DNA of 64,000 nucleotides from Pollutimonas subterranea (GTDB lineage Bacteria > Pseudomonadota > Gammaproteobacteria > Burkholderiales > Burkholderiaceae_B): positions 124,001 through 188,000 of the forward strand of contig NZ_PDNW01000006.1 in assembly GCF_002849655.1 (NCBI RefSeq), written 5' to 3'. Position 1 is the stretch's first letter. Each line of letters begins with the position of its first letter. The translations under genes were made by a program, and so were the position numbers. Below are positions 43,873 through 54,813 of this stretch, in pieces. The notes beneath the pieces are model-generated. The model saw only the letters and a list, made by a program, of their open reading frames with translations, searched no databases and was not told where the DNA came from.

Positions 43873-44211
43873 CTAGGGGCGGCCTGCTTTTTCGACCAGG
43901 CCGGATATGCCTTCGCGCCGCGCCAATTCAGCCAGGACTTGTTCGGGTCTGAGGCCATAGTGGGCCAGCGCTACAAGGCAGTGGAACCACAGGTCGGCGG
44001 TCTCGCTGACGATGCGTTCGGGCGTGTTGTCCTTGGCCGCCATGACGAGCTCAGTGGCTTCTTCGCCGATTTTCTTCAGGAAGGAGTCGGGGCCGCGCGC
44101 CAGCAGCTTGGCGGTATAGGAGCTGGAAGGGTCGCCCCCATTTTGGGGCAGGCGCGATTCCAGCGTATCGGCCAGGCGGGCCAGGATGGTTGCGGTGTCG
44201 GATTGGGTCAT
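43873..44211 (-). CDS. hisE: Phosphoribosyl-ATP pyrophosphatase
   Basis: The 112-residue enzyme is an all-alpha MazG-like pyrophosphatase with the conserved [16 protein letters not shown] and [20 protein letters not shown] motifs that bind magnesium. It converts phosphoribosyl-ATP to phosphoribosyl-AMP, step 2 of histidine synthesis. It overlaps hisI by four bases, and is separate rather than fused with HisI. Confidence 0.95.
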   Translation of the reverse strand: MTQSDTATILARLADTLESRLPQNGGDPSSSYTAKLLARGPDSFLKKIGEEATELVMAAKDNTPERIVSETADLWFHCLVALAHYGLRPEQVLAELARREGISGLVEKAGRP

Positions 44212-44612
44212 TGGTAGATGAGGTCAGGGTCTTTCAGGACCGGATCGGTGATGGTCCAGACGGCATTATCGGTATCGCCGTCAAGGCGTCGGAAAAAGCA
44301 GCTTTCCCGTCCAGTATGGCAGGCAATGCCGCCCTCTTGCTTGACCTTTAGCAAGAGAACGTCGCCGTCGCAATCAAGTCGCAGCTCGCGCACTTGTTGC
44401 ACGTGGCCGGATTCTTCGCCTTTGCGCCACAGGCGCTGGCGAGAGCGCGACCAATATACGGCGCGGCCCGTCGCGAACGTTTCTGCCAGCGATTCGGCGT
44501 TCATCCAGGCCACCATCAAGATGGTGCCGGTGTCGGCGTCCTGGGCAATGGCGGGAATCAGGCCCTGGTCGTCAAAGGTGACGGCGGCCAGCCACGAGGA
44601 TTTTTCTGTCAT
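44208..44612 (-). CDS. hisI: Phosphoribosyl-AMP cyclohydrolase
   Basis: The 134-residue enzyme has the zinc- and magnesium-binding motifs typical of His[30 protein letters not shown] and the C-terminal [14 protein letters not shown]. It opens the adenine ring of phosphoribosyl-AMP. It overlaps hisF and hisE by four bases each. Confidence 0.95.
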   Translation of the reverse strand: MTEKSSWLAAVTFDDQGLIPAIAQDADTGTILMVAWMNAESLAETFATGRAVYWSRSRQRLWRKGEESGHVQQVRELRLDCDGDVLLLKVKQEGGIACHTGRESCFFRRLDGDTDNAVWTITDPVLKDPDLIYQ

Positions 44613-45421
44613 TGCGTCAACCGTACCTTGATGCCTTGCGCAGCCATGTATTCCTTGGCCTGCTGCACGGTGTACTCGCCATAGTGGAAGATGCTGGCGG
44701 CCAGGACGGCACTAGCCCGCCCCGTGGAGACGCCTTCGGCCAGATGCTGCAGGTTGCCCACCCCGCCCGAGGCGATGACGGGTACAGGCACTGCATCCGA
44801 TACGGCACGGGTAAGTTCCAGGTCGAAGCCCGACTTCGTGCCATCGCGGTCCATGCTGGTCAGCAGCAGTTCACCGGCGCCATAGTCGGCCATCTTGCGC
44901 GCCCATTCCAGTGCATCGATGCCGGTGGCCTTGCGCCCGCCATGTGTGAAGATCTCCCACTTGGGCGGCTCGTCGGCGCCCGATACACGGCGCGCATCGA
45001 TGGCAACCACGATGCATTGCGACCCGTGATAATCGGCGGCGGCCCGTATGAGTTCCGGGTTGGCGATGGCGGCGCTGTTGATGGAGACCTTGTCGGCGCC
45101 GGCATTGAGCAGGCGCTGGATGTCGGAAACCTGCCGCACGCCGCCACCCACGGTCAGCGGAATGAAGACCTGGCGGGCGACCGATTCGATAATGGGCAGG
45201 ATCAGGTCGCGCGCATCGCTGGTGGCAGTGATGTCCAGGAAGGTGAGTTCGTCGGCGCCCTGCTCGTTGTAGCGCTGCGCAATTTCCACCGGATCGCCGG
45301 CATCGACCAGGTCGACGAAGTTGATACCCTTGACGACCCGGCCTGCCGTGACGTCCAGGCAAGGAATGATACGGCGGGTCAGTTCCGTATCGATCGCTGC
45401 AACAGGAGTAGCCTGGGTCAT
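44609..45421 (-). CDS. hisF: Imidazole glycerol phosphate synthase, cyclase subunit
   Basis: The 270-residue TIM barrel begins (after about 15 extra residues) [20 protein letters not shown], with catalytic Asp in CLDV and Asp in [11 protein letters not shown]. It uses ammonia from HisH to form imidazole glycerol phosphate. It overlaps hisA and hisI by four bases each. Confidence 0.95.
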   Translation of the reverse strand: MTQATPVAAIDTELTRRIIPCLDVTAGRVVKGINFVDLVDAGDPVEIAQRYNEQGADELTFLDITATSDARDLILPIIESVARQVFIPLTVGGGVRQVSDIQRLLNAGADKVSINSAAIANPELIRAAADYHGSQCIVVAIDARRVSGADEPPKWEIFTHGGRKATGIDALEWARKMADYGAGELLLTSMDRDGTKSGFDLELTRAVSDAVPVPVIASGGVGNLQHLAEGVSTGRASAVLAASIFHYGEYTVQQAKEYMAAQGIKVRLTQ

Positions 45422-46161
45422 GCTGTACCGAGCTCGTCGGCCATTTCCTGCGCCGCGGCGAAGTCGAGTGTGCCTTCATAAAGGCTGCGGCCCAGGATGG
45501 CGCCTTGCACGCCTTCCTCTTCAACGGCACAGAGCGCTTCGATGTCGCGCAGGTCGGTGACACCGCCCGATGCAATGATGGGAATGCGTACGTGCTGGGC
45601 CAGCTTGACGGTGGCTTCGATATTGACGCCGGACAGCATGCCGTCGCGGCCGATATCGGTGTAGATAATGGCTTCGCAGCCGTAGTCTTCGAACTTGCGG
45701 GCAAGGTCGAGCACGTCGTGGCGGGTCAGCTTGCTCCAGCCATCGGTCGCGACCTTGCCGTCGCGGGCATCCAGGCCGACGATAATATTGCCAGGGAAAG
45801 CACTGCACGCGTCGTGCAGGAATCCGGGGTCTTTCACGGCAGCCGTCCCAATGATGACGTAGGTGATGCCGGCGTCGAGGTAGCGTTCGATGGTGTCCAG
45901 GTCGCGAATGCCGCCCCCTATCTGTACCGGTATATCGCCACCGACGGCAGCGATGATGGATTTGATGGCGGATTGGTTCTTGGGCTTGCCGGCCACGGCG
46001 CCGTTCAGGTCAACCAAATGCAGGCGACGGGCGCCCTGGTCTATCCACTGGGTGGCGATGGCGGAAGGGTCTTCGGAGAAAATTGTTGCGTCGTCCAGGT
46101 CACCTTGGCGAAGGCGAACACAACGCCCGTCTTGCAGGTCGATGGCGGGGATGAGTAGCAT
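45418..46161 (-). CDS. hisA: Phosphoribosylformimino-AICAR phosphate isomerase
   Basis: The 247-residue TIM barrel is closely related in plan to HisF: it begins [20 protein letters not shown] and has VGLDARDGK and [14 protein letters not shown] with the catalytic aspartates. The start at 46161 matches the family; a frame extending to 46329 would overlap hisH. It lies 52 bases after hisH. Confidence 0.95.
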   Translation of the reverse strand: MLLIPAIDLQDGRCVRLRQGDLDDATIFSEDPSAIATQWIDQGARRLHLVDLNGAVAGKPKNQSAIKSIIAAVGGDIPVQIGGGIRDLDTIERYLDAGITYVIIGTAAVKDPGFLHDACSAFPGNIIVGLDARDGKVATDGWSKLTRHDVLDLARKFEDYGCEAIIYTDIGRDGMLSGVNIEATVKLAQHVRIPIIASGGVTDLRDIEALCAVEEEGVQGAILGRSLYEGTLDFAAAQEMADELGTA

Positions 46162-46213
46162 GGTGGGTAGCCGATAAAAACAAAGATTGTGAAAAAAGGC
46201 GGGGTGTCGACCG

Positions 46214-46867
46214 TTATGGCCGCCAGTCGACGAAATTCCGGTACAAGCGCAAGCCGTGCTCGGCGCTTTTCTCCGGATGGAACTGTACGGCAAAAATGTT
46301 AGCCGCTGCGACGGCGCACGTAAAGCCAATACCGTAGTGGCTAACCCCTACGGTGAGTGCCGGATCTTCGGGCTCGACGTAGTAGCTGTGGACGAAATAG
46401 AAATGGCTGTTGTCGGGTATGCCGGCCCACAGGGCGTGGTCTTTGACGTGTTGCACACGGTTCCAGCCCATATGCGGCACTTTTAGCAGCTCTTGCTCTT
46501 GATCTGGCTGCGCGCCGACGGAGTACTGGGGGCCGGCAAAGCGTTTCACCTGCCCGGGGAAGACGTCCAGGCATGGTACGCTGCCCTCTTCGCTTCGGGT
46601 AAAAAGCATTTGTTCGCCGACGCACACGCCCAGCAAGGGCTTGCTGCGCGCCGCACGTACGATGGCCTCGCGCAGCCCCGATTCGTTAAGTGTGCGCATG
46701 CAGTCGGGCATAGCGCCCTGGCCGGGGAAAACCACACGCGAGGCCTGGTCGATGTCGCGTGCCTGATTGCAGATGCGGATGTCGGCATCCGGTGCCGCGG
46801 CCTGCAGCGCGCGGGCGACCGAGTGGAAATTGCCCATGCCGTAGTCAACGATGGCGATAGTGTTCAC
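46214..46867 (-). CDS. hisH: Imidazole glycerol phosphate synthase, glutaminase subunit
   Basis: The 217-residue class I glutamine amidotransferase begins [18 protein letters not shown], with the nucleophile Cys in [10 protein letters not shown] and the catalytic His/Glu in VQFHPEKS. It supplies ammonia to HisF. The motif reads GVCVGEQ where HisH more often has GICLGMQ. It lies 23 bases after hisB. Confidence 0.95.
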   Translation of the reverse strand: MNTIAIVDYGMGNFHSVARALQAAAPDADIRICNQARDIDQASRVVFPGQGAMPDCMRTLNESGLREAIVRAARSKPLLGVCVGEQMLFTRSEEGSVPCLDVFPGQVKRFAGPQYSVGAQPDQEQELLKVPHMGWNRVQHVKDHALWAGIPDNSHFYFVHSYYVEPEDPALTVGVSHYGIGFTCAVAAANIFAVQFHPEKSAEHGLRLYRNFVDWRP

Positions 46868-46890
46868 GGATAGCAGCCGTTCAAGGGGAG

Positions 46891-47478
46891 TTAAAGGACG
46901 CCTTTGGTCGAGGGCACCACGCCGGCATTGCGCGGATCGAATTCAGTGGCCATGCGCAGGGCGCGGCCGAAAGCCTTGAATACGGTTTCGCATTGGTGAT
47001 GCGAGTTTTCGCCGCGCAGGTTGTCGATATGCATGGTGACCAGCGCGTGGTTGACGAAGCCCTGGAAAAACTCACGCGCCAGGTCGACATCGAAGCGGCC
47101 GATATGCGAACGGGTGAAGGGGATGTGGTAGTAAAGGCCCGGGCGTCCGGAGAAGTCGATGACGACCCGCGACAGCGCTTCGTCCAGCGGCACGTAGGAA
47201 TGGCCATAGCGGCGCAGGCCCGCCTTGTCGCCCACTGCGGCCGCAAAAGCCTGGCCCAGCGTGATGCCGACATCTTCCACCGTGTGGTGGTCATCGATAT
47301 GGGTATCGCCATCGCAGTGGATGTCCAGGTCGATCAGGCCATGGCGCGCAATCTGGTCCAGCATGTGGTCCAGGAAAGGCACGCCGGTATTGATGGTCTG
47401 GCGGCCGGTGCCGTCAAGATTGATGGTGACGCGCACGCGCGTTTCGTTGGTGTTGCGGGTAATGTCGGCAGTACGCAT
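46891..47478 (-). CDS. hisB: Imidazoleglycerol-phosphate dehydratase
   Basis: The 195-residue enzyme is the monofunctional dehydratase, with the duplicated metal motifs [20 protein letters not shown] and [15 protein letters not shown]. It lacks the N-terminal phosphatase domain of the enterobacterial HisB. It starts two bases after hisD; hisC, often found between these two genes in relatives, is absent. Confidence 0.95.
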   Translation of the reverse strand: MRTADITRNTNETRVRVTINLDGTGRQTINTGVPFLDHMLDQIARHGLIDLDIHCDGDTHIDDHHTVEDVGITLGQAFAAAVGDKAGLRRYGHSYVPLDEALSRVVIDFSGRPGLYYHIPFTRSHIGRFDVDLAREFFQGFVNHALVTMHIDNLRGENSHHQCETVFKAFGRALRMATEFDPRNAGVVPSTKGVL

Positions 47479-47480
47479 GT

Positions 47481-48794
47481 TCAGGACTTGGATTCAGTAG
47501 AGTTGAGGCGGTATTCGGCGCTGGCGGCATGGGCTTGCAGCCCTTCGCCGTAGGCCAGCGTTGCGGCGACCCGCCCCAGTGTTTGAGCGCCCGCCTGTGA
47601 TACATGGATCAGGCTGGAACGCTTCTGGAAGTCGTACACGCCCAGCGGTGAGGAAAACCGGGCGGTACGCGAGGTAGGCAATACGTGATTGGGTCCGGCG
47701 CAGTAGTCGCCCAAGGCTTCGGAGCTGTAGCGGCCCAGGAAGATGGCCCCGGCATGGCGGATTTTTTCCGCCCATGTGTCGGGATTTTCGGTGGAAATTT
47801 CCAGGTGCTCCGGAGCGATGTCATTGGCAATGGCACAGGCCTCGTCCAGGCTCTGTACCAGTATCAGCGCGCCACGGTTGGCCAGGCTGCTGCGTATGAT
47901 GTCGGCCCGCGGCATGGACGGCAACAGCCGTGTGATGGCTGCCTCGACCTCGTCGAGATAGCCGGCGTCGGGGCAAAGCAGGATGGACTGGGCCAATTCG
48001 TCGTGTTCGGCCTGCGAAAACAGGTCCATGGCGATCCAGTCAGCGGGCGTGGTGCCGTCGCAGATGATCAGGATTTCGCTGGGGCCGGCGATCATGTCGA
48101 TGCCGACCGTGCCGAATACCCGCCGTTTTGCGGCGGCGACGTAGGCATTGCCCGGACCCACGATTTTATCGACCGGCGAGAGCGTTTGCGTACCGTAGGC
48201 CAGCGCGCCCACGGCCTGGGCTCCGCCTATGCCCCATACGCGGTCCACGCCGCCGATGGCTGCAGCGGCCAATACCATGGGATTGCGTATGCCGTCGGGC
48301 GTGGGCGTCACCATGATCACTTCGGGCACGCCCGCCACTTTGGCGGGTATGGCGTTCATGAGGACAGACGAAGGATAGGCTGCCTTGCCGCCGGGCACGT
48401 ATAGGCCCACGCGGTCCAGGGGAGTGATCTTCTGGCCCAGCACCGTGCCGTCGGCTTCGGTGTAGGTCCAGGTTTCCGCCCGCTGGTGGGCATGGTAGGT
48501 GCGCACGCGTTCGGCCGCGGTCTCGAGCGCCTTGCGCTGGTCGGTCGGCAAGGCGTCGAGCGCGGCCAGCCATTCGCCGCGTTCGATCTCCAGGGCAGCA
48601 ACCGAAGGTGCCGATACGCGGTCGAAGCGTTTCGTGTAGTCCAGCACGGCCTGGTCGCCCTGTTCCTGGACATGGCGCAGGATATCGGCCGTGGCGCGCT
48701 CGATGGACTCGTCTTGCGAGGCATCGAAGGCGAGCAGCGCACGCAGCGTGCGCGCGAAGTTATCGGACAGGGTGCTTAAACGGGTAATCAGCAT
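47481..48794 (-). CDS. hisD: Histidinol dehydrogenase
   Basis: The 437-residue enzyme shows the conserved [20 protein letters not shown], the [14 protein letters not shown] signature and the metal-site region ([14 protein letters not shown]). It oxidises histidinol to histidine with NAD+ in two steps. The start at 48794 ([13 protein letters not shown]) matches the family; a frame extending to 48902 overlaps hisG. About 90 bases separate it from hisG. Confidence 0.95.
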   Translation of the reverse strand: MLITRLSTLSDNFARTLRALLAFDASQDESIERATADILRHVQEQGDQAVLDYTKRFDRVSAPSVAALEIERGEWLAALDALPTDQRKALETAAERVRTYHAHQRAETWTYTEADGTVLGQKITPLDRVGLYVPGGKAAYPSSVLMNAIPAKVAGVPEVIMVTPTPDGIRNPMVLAAAAIGGVDRVWGIGGAQAVGALAYGTQTLSPVDKIVGPGNAYVAAAKRRVFGTVGIDMIAGPSEILIICDGTTPADWIAMDLFSQAEHDELAQSILLCPDAGYLDEVEAAITRLLPSMPRADIIRSSLANRGALILVQSLDEACAIANDIAPEHLEISTENPDTWAEKIRHAGAIFLGRYSSEALGDYCAGPNHVLPTSRTARFSSPLGVYDFQKRSSLIHVSQAGAQTLGRVAATLAYGEGLQAHAASAEYRLNSTESKS

Positions 48795-48885
48795 GGTTGG
48801 CGCAGAGGAATACGGTGGTAATGATGAGTGTATACCGTAACGCGCAGGCAACGTGGCAGCGGGACCGGTACGCGGGTTCTCCGGG

Positions 48886-49553
48886 TCAGCTTGCCGAAGC
48901 AAGCCTGAACGAATCGATGAGCGGCTGGAGTTTCGCCGCGCGTGTCTTGAGCGCTGCTTGGTTGACGATCAGGCGCGAGGAAATCTCGGCAACGTCTTCC
49001 ACGGCGACCAGGTTATTCGCTTTCAGCGTGCCGCCCGTAGAGACCAGGTCGACGATGGCATCGGCCAGCCCGACCAGCGGAGCCAGTTCCATGGAGCCAT
49101 ACAGCTTGATCAGGTCGACGTAAACGCCCTTGCGTGCAAAATGCTCGCGGGCAGCCTGCACATACTTGGTGGCCACGCGCAGGCGCGAGCCTTGGCGCAC
49201 GGCGGCCTCGTAGTCGAAGCCCTTGCGTACGGCGACGCACAGGCGGCAGCGCGCAATGTTCAGGTCGATGGGCTGATACAGGCCGCCTGGGTGTTCCGCG
49301 GCATGCTCGTACAGCACATCCTTGCCGGCGATGCCGAAATCGGCCGCGCCGTACTGGACATAGGTGGGCACATCGGAGGCCCGCACAATGATCAGTTGCA
49401 GGTCAGGACTGCTGGTAGGCAGTATGAGCTTGCGCGACGTCTCGGGATTCTCGGTGACGTGTACACCCGCCGCTTCGAGCAATGGCATGGTTTCGTCGAA
49501 GATGCGCCCTTTGGACAAGGCGAGCGTAAGGGGTCTGTCTAGGCTGGCGGGGC

Positions 49554-49557
<4 letters not shown>
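48886..49557 (-). CDS. hisG: ATP phosphoribosyltransferase, short form
   Basis: The 223-residue enzyme is the short HisG type, lacking the C-terminal regulatory domain. It has [20 protein letters not shown] at the N-terminus and the PRPP-binding [17 protein letters not shown]. Short HisG needs the regulatory subunit HisZ, which is not in this window. The start at 49557 overlaps the murA stop by ATGA. Confidence 0.95.
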
Positions 49558-50811
<1,254 letters not shown>

Positions 50812-50819
<8 letters not shown>

Positions 50820-51060
50820 TTGGGTTGGCCTGGTACTCGGCAGGCGTGAGGGTGCGCATCGACAAGGCGTGGATCTCGGCTTTCATGCGTTCGCCCAAGG
50901 CCGAATACACCAACTGGTGGCGCGCAATAAGGCGCTTGCCTTCAAACGAGGGGCTGACGATCAGTGCCTCGAAATGCGAGCCGTCGCCCCGGACTTCCAG
51001 GTGGTCGCAGGGCAGGTTGTCGGCAATGTACTGGCGTACTTGTTCTGGAGTAGGCAACAT
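50812..51060 (-). CDS. BolA-family protein (IbaG/YrbA type)
   Basis: The 82-residue protein is a BolA-fold protein with [20 protein letters not shown], the conserved His pair and the [20 protein letters not shown] core. BolA-type proteins work with monothiol glutaredoxins in iron-sulfur handling. The neighbouring murA is the usual partner of the IbaG branch. Confidence 0.92.
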
Positions 51061-51065
51061 GGCAA

Positions 51066-51860
51066 TTAATTCCGAAGTTTATAGCCGCTGGCCAACAGGC
51101 GCATGGCAAAAAAGCAAAGCACGGTAAACACTGCGGCGACCACCGCCAGGCTATGCCAGGGAGATACGTCCGATACCGCGAAAAAACCGTAGCGAAATCC
51201 GTCTATCGTATAGAAAATGGGGTTCCAGCGCGAGACCGCAAGCCAGAAAGGGGGCAGGCTGTGTATGGAATAGAACACCCCCGACAGGAAAGTGGCGGGC
51301 ATGATCAGGAAGTTCTGGAAGGCGGCCAGCTGGTCGAATTTCTCGGACCATAGGCCGGCGATCACGCCCAGCGTGCCCATAATGCCGCAAGACAGCACGG
51401 CAAACACCAGCACCCACAGCACGTTCGACACCGGCAGGGGAACGAAGAACAGCGCCACCAGCCAGACACAGGCGCCCACGCACAGTCCGCGCACGATGGC
51501 CGCAAGAATATAGGCGGCAAAGATCTCGCGGTGCGACAGAGGCGGCAACAGGATGAACACCAGGTTGCCGGTTATGCGGCTTTGGATGAGCGATGAAGAC
51601 GGGTTGGCAAAGGCATTTTGCAACATGCTCATCATCATCAGGCCCGGGATGAGGAAGGACGTGTAGGGCACGGTGCCAAACACCTGTACGCGGCCTTCCA
51701 GCACGTGCGCAAAAATCAGCAGGTAAAGCAGCGCGGTCAGTACGGGCGCGGCGATGGTCTGGAATCCCACCTTCCAGAAGCGGGTCAGCTCCTTGCGCAG
51801 CAAGGTGGGAAAGCCCGAGCCCATGTCGGTGCGCGGTTGAATCAGCGGAGAGGAGCTCAT
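51066..51860 (-). CDS. ABC-2 type exporter permease (YadH-like)
   Basis: The 264-residue inner-membrane protein has six hydrophobic helices of the ABC-2 family, with GFPTLLRKELTRFWKVGFQT at the cytoplasmic N-terminus and FLIPGLMMMSMLQNAFANPS. It overlaps its ATPase gene by ATGA. The exported compound is unknown; the location beside mla and murA suggests an envelope role. Confidence 0.92.
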   Translation of the reverse strand: MSSSPLIQPRTDMGSGFPTLLRKELTRFWKVGFQTIAAPVLTALLYLLIFAHVLEGRVQVFGTVPYTSFLIPGLMMMSMLQNAFANPSSSLIQSRITGNLVFILLPPLSHREIFAAYILAAIVRGLCVGACVWLVALFFVPLPVSNVLWVLVFAVLSCGIMGTLGVIAGLWSEKFDQLAAFQNFLIMPATFLSGVFYSIHSLPPFWLAVSRWNPIFYTIDGFRYGFFAVSDVSPWHSLAVVAAVFTVLCFFAMRLLASGYKLRN

Positions 51861-52648
51861 GCGGTCACCCCAGTGAAGTCATCATTATTCATGATGCGTA
51901 CAAAGGCATCTTCCAGGTCGGTGCCGCCCACGCGCGCCAGCAGTGCCGCCGTGGTGTCCAGCGCCACCACCCGCCCGCCCTTGAGCATGGCAATGCGTCC
52001 GCACAGGGCTTCGGCCTCTTCCAGGTAGTGGGTGGTCAGCAAAATGGTGTGGCCTTCTTTGTTCAGGCGTGCAATGAATTCCCAAAGCGTGCGGCGCAGG
52101 TCGACGTCGACACCGGCCGTGGGTTCGTCAAGAATGATGACTGGCGGGCGGTGCACCAGGGCCTGGGCCACCAGCACACGGCGTTTCATGCCGCCTGAAA
52201 GCGCCCGCATATTGACGTCGGCCTTGTCGGACAGGCCCAGGTTGCCCAGCACTTCGTCGATCCAGTCGTCGTTGTTGCGCAAGCCGAAGTACCCCGATTG
52301 CAGCCGCAACGATTCGCGCACAGTAAAGAAAGGGTCGTAGACGATTTCCTGGGGCACGACGCCCAGCGAGCGGCGTGATTGCTTGAAGTCGGCGACCACA
52401 TCGTGACCACAGACCCTGGCCGTGCCCGACGTAGCCCTGGCTAAGCCGGCGAGGATGGAAATGAGCGTGGTCTTGCCGGCCCCGTTGGGACCCAGCAATC
52501 CAAAGAATTCACCGTGCTCCACCGTCAGGCTGACGTCGTCCAGGGCCTGGAAGCCGCTGGTCGGGGGGCTCGAAGACAGCCACTTGATCATGCTGCGCGG
52601 ACGAGCAGGGTATATCTTCGAAATATTTTCTAGAGTGAGGGCAGACAT
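51857..52648 (-). CDS. ABC exporter ATPase (YadG-like)
   Basis: The 263-residue ATPase has Walker A GPNGAGKTT, signature LSGGMKRR, Walker B VIILDEPTAGVDVD and H-loop LLTTHYLEEAE, all canonical and of the drug/lipid exporter class. It pairs with the permease encoded directly downstream. It is separated from mlaC by about 120 bases that include a hairpin. Confidence 0.93.
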   Translation of the reverse strand: MSALTLENISKIYPARPRSMIKWLSSSPPTSGFQALDDVSLTVEHGEFFGLLGPNGAGKTTLISILAGLARATSGTARVCGHDVVADFKQSRRSLGVVPQEIVYDPFFTVRESLRLQSGYFGLRNNDDWIDEVLGNLGLSDKADVNMRALSGGMKRRVLVAQALVHRPPVIILDEPTAGVDVDLRRTLWEFIARLNKEGHTILLTTHYLEEAEALCGRIAMLKGGRVVALDTTAALLARVGGTDLEDAFVRIMNNDDFTGVTA

Positions 52649-52747
52649 GGCAACAAAAAAAGCCCGGCTCGAAATTAAGCCAAGCTATGCATTATAGTAG
52701 GTCTGGCCGGCCGGACCTGCTGGGCGCGCAGGAACCGGCTCGGGCGT

Positions 52748-52767
52748 AAACCGCCTTGCGGCGGTTT
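52748..52767 (-). terminator. Hairpin overlapping the mlaC stop codon
   Basis: AAACCGCC (52748-52755) and GGCGGTTT (52760-52767) form an 8-bp stem with a 4-base loop. The mlaC TAA stop lies within the arm. No strong T-run follows, so it may be a weak terminator or message-end stabiliser at the end of the mla genes. Confidence 0.5.
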
Positions 52768-53423
52768 TACTGATTGCGCTTGTTCAGCGCGGCAATCAGG
52801 CTGTCGACGCCGTTCTGCGAGATTTGCTGCGAAAACTGATTGCGGTAGTTCTGGATCAGCCAGATGCCTTCGACATTCAGGTCATAGATCTTCCAGCCCT
52901 GGGGTGTTTTTTCCAGGCGATAGTCGATGCCCACCGATGGACCATTGCCTTGCGACAGCGTGGAACGCACCACCAGGTCGTCCGCCTGGGCGTTGCCCCG
53001 GAATGGCAGCATGGAAAAAGACGACTTCTGGTCGACTTTGGTGAAGGCGCCGCTGTAGGTGCGGATGAGCGTTCCCTTGAAAGCCTCTACCAGGGCGCGC
53101 TGCTGTTGCGGCGTAGCCTGGCGCCAATGGCGCCCCGCGGCAAGCCGGGTGGTCTTTTCGAGGTTGACGTAAGGTAATACGTAGTCGTTGATGACCTTGT
53201 TGATACTGACCAGGTCGCCGGCCTTGACGGCGCGGTCTTTCTTGACGGCATTCAAGGCATTGTTGGCAACGGTTTGCACGAAATCACTGGGTGACTTGGT
53301 GGCGTCGACGGTGTCCTGGGCATGGGCTGCGCCCATGCCGGCAAAGGCCAGGCCCAGCAGGCCGGCGCCCAGCAGATGACGGGCGCTGGCCAACGAGAAG
53401 ATCGAGGTAAAAATCTTGAGCAT
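52767..53423 (-). CDS. mlaC: Phospholipid-binding periplasmic protein MlaC
   Basis: The 218-residue protein has a signal peptide ending near GAAHAQD and a Ttg2/MlaC domain with NKVINDYVLPYVNLEKTTRL, GTLIRTYSGAF and a C-terminal GIWLIQNYRNQFSQ. It ferries phospholipids across the periplasm between MlaA and the MlaFED complex. The start at 53423 has AGGA six bases upstream; ATG 53429 is too close to it. It lies 11 bases after mlaA. Confidence 0.93.
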   Translation of the reverse strand: MLKIFTSIFSLASARHLLGAGLLGLAFAGMGAAHAQDTVDATKSPSDFVQTVANNALNAVKKDRAVKAGDLVSINKVINDYVLPYVNLEKTTRLAAGRHWRQATPQQQRALVEAFKGTLIRTYSGAFTKVDQKSSFSMLPFRGNAQADDLVVRSTLSQGNGPSVGIDYRLEKTPQGWKIYDLNVEGIWLIQNYRNQFSQQISQNGVDSLIAALNKRNQ

Positions 53424-53434
53424 GAACATCCTGG

Positions 53435-54250
53435 TTACTGTGCGGCCTTGGCAGCGGGGGCTTCGTCGTCCGAATAGTCGGGTAGACTTTCGTCGCTATA
53501 GTCGGGCAGGCTGGTACCGGCACGGCGGCTATCGACTTGGGCTTTGCGTCGCTGGATATAGGCGTCGCGAATGAAGCTGTAGCGGTCCAGCGCCACTTCG
53601 TTGACCAGGCGGTCGGCGTCCAGCAGGCTGGCGCGCGTGTCGACGGCGTACAGCGCAACAATGGAATTGCGCAGCGGGATATTGTCGATTTCGAACACGG
53701 GCGTAATCGGTGAAATGCCCGCGGCGATAGTGCCCACCGTGCCGGCGCCATCGCGTACCGAACTGGAACCCAGGAACGGCAGTACGACGTAAGGGCCAGC
53801 ATCCAGGCCCCAAACGCCCAGCGTAACCCCGAAGTCGTTCTGGATACGCTTGGAGCCATTCATGGAAGCGACGTCGATACAACCGCCCAGGCCCATGGTG
53901 GTGTTGAACAGCACGCGGCCCAGCGTATTGAAAAAGTCGTGGCCACGGGCTTGCAGGAAGCTATTGGCGGCGGACCAGACGTCGGCCACGTTGTTGAACA
54001 TGTTGTGGATACAGGTTTGCACCGGTTGCGGCGTAATGGTGTCATAGCCGCTGGCAATGGGCTTCAGAAGGGCCCGGTCAACCGTATCGTTGAAGGTGTA
54101 CATGCTTCGGTTATAGCTTTCCCACGGGTCGTCAGGACTGGGGTTGCTGACTGTGGCGCATCCCGCCGCAAGCGCCGTGGCGCCCAGCAAGGCGGTCATC
54201 TGAAACAGGCGTCGGCTGGGGCTGGCGGACAGTTGGGTAGAGTGAGTCAT
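53435..54250 (-). CDS. mlaA: Outer-membrane lipid asymmetry lipoprotein MlaA (VacJ)
   Basis: The 271-residue lipoprotein has the lipobox ALAAGC and the VacJ motifs DPWESYNRSMYTFNDTVDRA and RVLFNTTMGLGGCIDVAS. It extracts mislocalised phospholipids from the outer leaflet. The C-terminus carries two copies of SLPDYSD in an acidic tail. In this order it lies inside the mla operon, unlike E. coli where mlaA is elsewhere. ATG 54250 gives the signal peptide directly. Confidence 0.93.
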   Translation of the reverse strand: MTHSTQLSASPSRRLFQMTALLGATALAAGCATVSNPSPDDPWESYNRSMYTFNDTVDRALLKPIASGYDTITPQPVQTCIHNMFNNVADVWSAANSFLQARGHDFFNTLGRVLFNTTMGLGGCIDVASMNGSKRIQNDFGVTLGVWGLDAGPYVVLPFLGSSSVRDGAGTVGTIAAGISPITPVFEIDNIPLRNSIVALYAVDTRASLLDADRLVNEVALDRYSFIRDAYIQRRKAQVDSRRAGTSLPDYSDESLPDYSDDEAPAAKAAQ

Positions 54251-54302
54251 TTTTTTCGCGGTTATTTTAAGCACCCGTGATTGTAATCGGCTGTGTCCGG
54301 GT

Positions 54303-54794
54303 TTAGGGTTTTGATGTCGGTTCATTACTGGACGTTCCTTGCTGGTCTGCCGAGCTGTACAGGAACTTGCTGATCAGTTCCTCGAGCACGACCGCGCTTT
54401 GCGTGTACTGGATCTCGCTGCTGTCCTCCAGCATTTTGTCTTCGCCGCCAGGCGTCAGGCCTATGTACTGCTCGCCGAGCAAGCCCGACGTAAGAATGGA
54501 GGCCGATGAATCGCTGGGAAATTCGTATTTCTGTTCCAGTGCCAGGGTGGCGACCGCCTGGTAGCGCACGTTGTCGAACCCTATGCTGGCCACCCGGCCA
54601 ACCACCACACCGCTGCTCTTGACGGGTGCGCGCACCTTGAGCCCGCCCAGATTATCGAAGTGGGCCTGCACGGTATAGGTCGGCGCCAGCGAAAAGGAGT
54701 TCATATTGCCTGCCTGCAAGGCCAGGAACACCAAGGCGACGCCGCCCAGCAGTACAAACAGGCCTACCCAGAAGTCGGTTTTTTCACGCGTCAT
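54303..54794 (-). CDS. mlaD: Phospholipid transport protein MlaD (MCE domain)
   Basis: The 163-residue protein has one N-terminal membrane helix (FWVGLFVLLGGVALVFLALQ) and an MCE domain (YTVQAHFDNLGGLKVRAPVK through LLGEQYIGLTPGG). It forms the hexameric periplasmic ring on the MlaFE core. It lies 19 bases after mlaE. Confidence 0.94.
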   Translation of the reverse strand: MTREKTDFWVGLFVLLGGVALVFLALQAGNMNSFSLAPTYTVQAHFDNLGGLKVRAPVKSSGVVVGRVASIGFDNVRYQAVATLALEQKYEFPSDSSASILTSGLLGEQYIGLTPGGEDKMLEDSSEIQYTQSAVVLEELISKFLYSSADQQGTSSNEPTSKP

Positions 54795-54813
54795 GATTGA
54801 TCCATCTATATCG

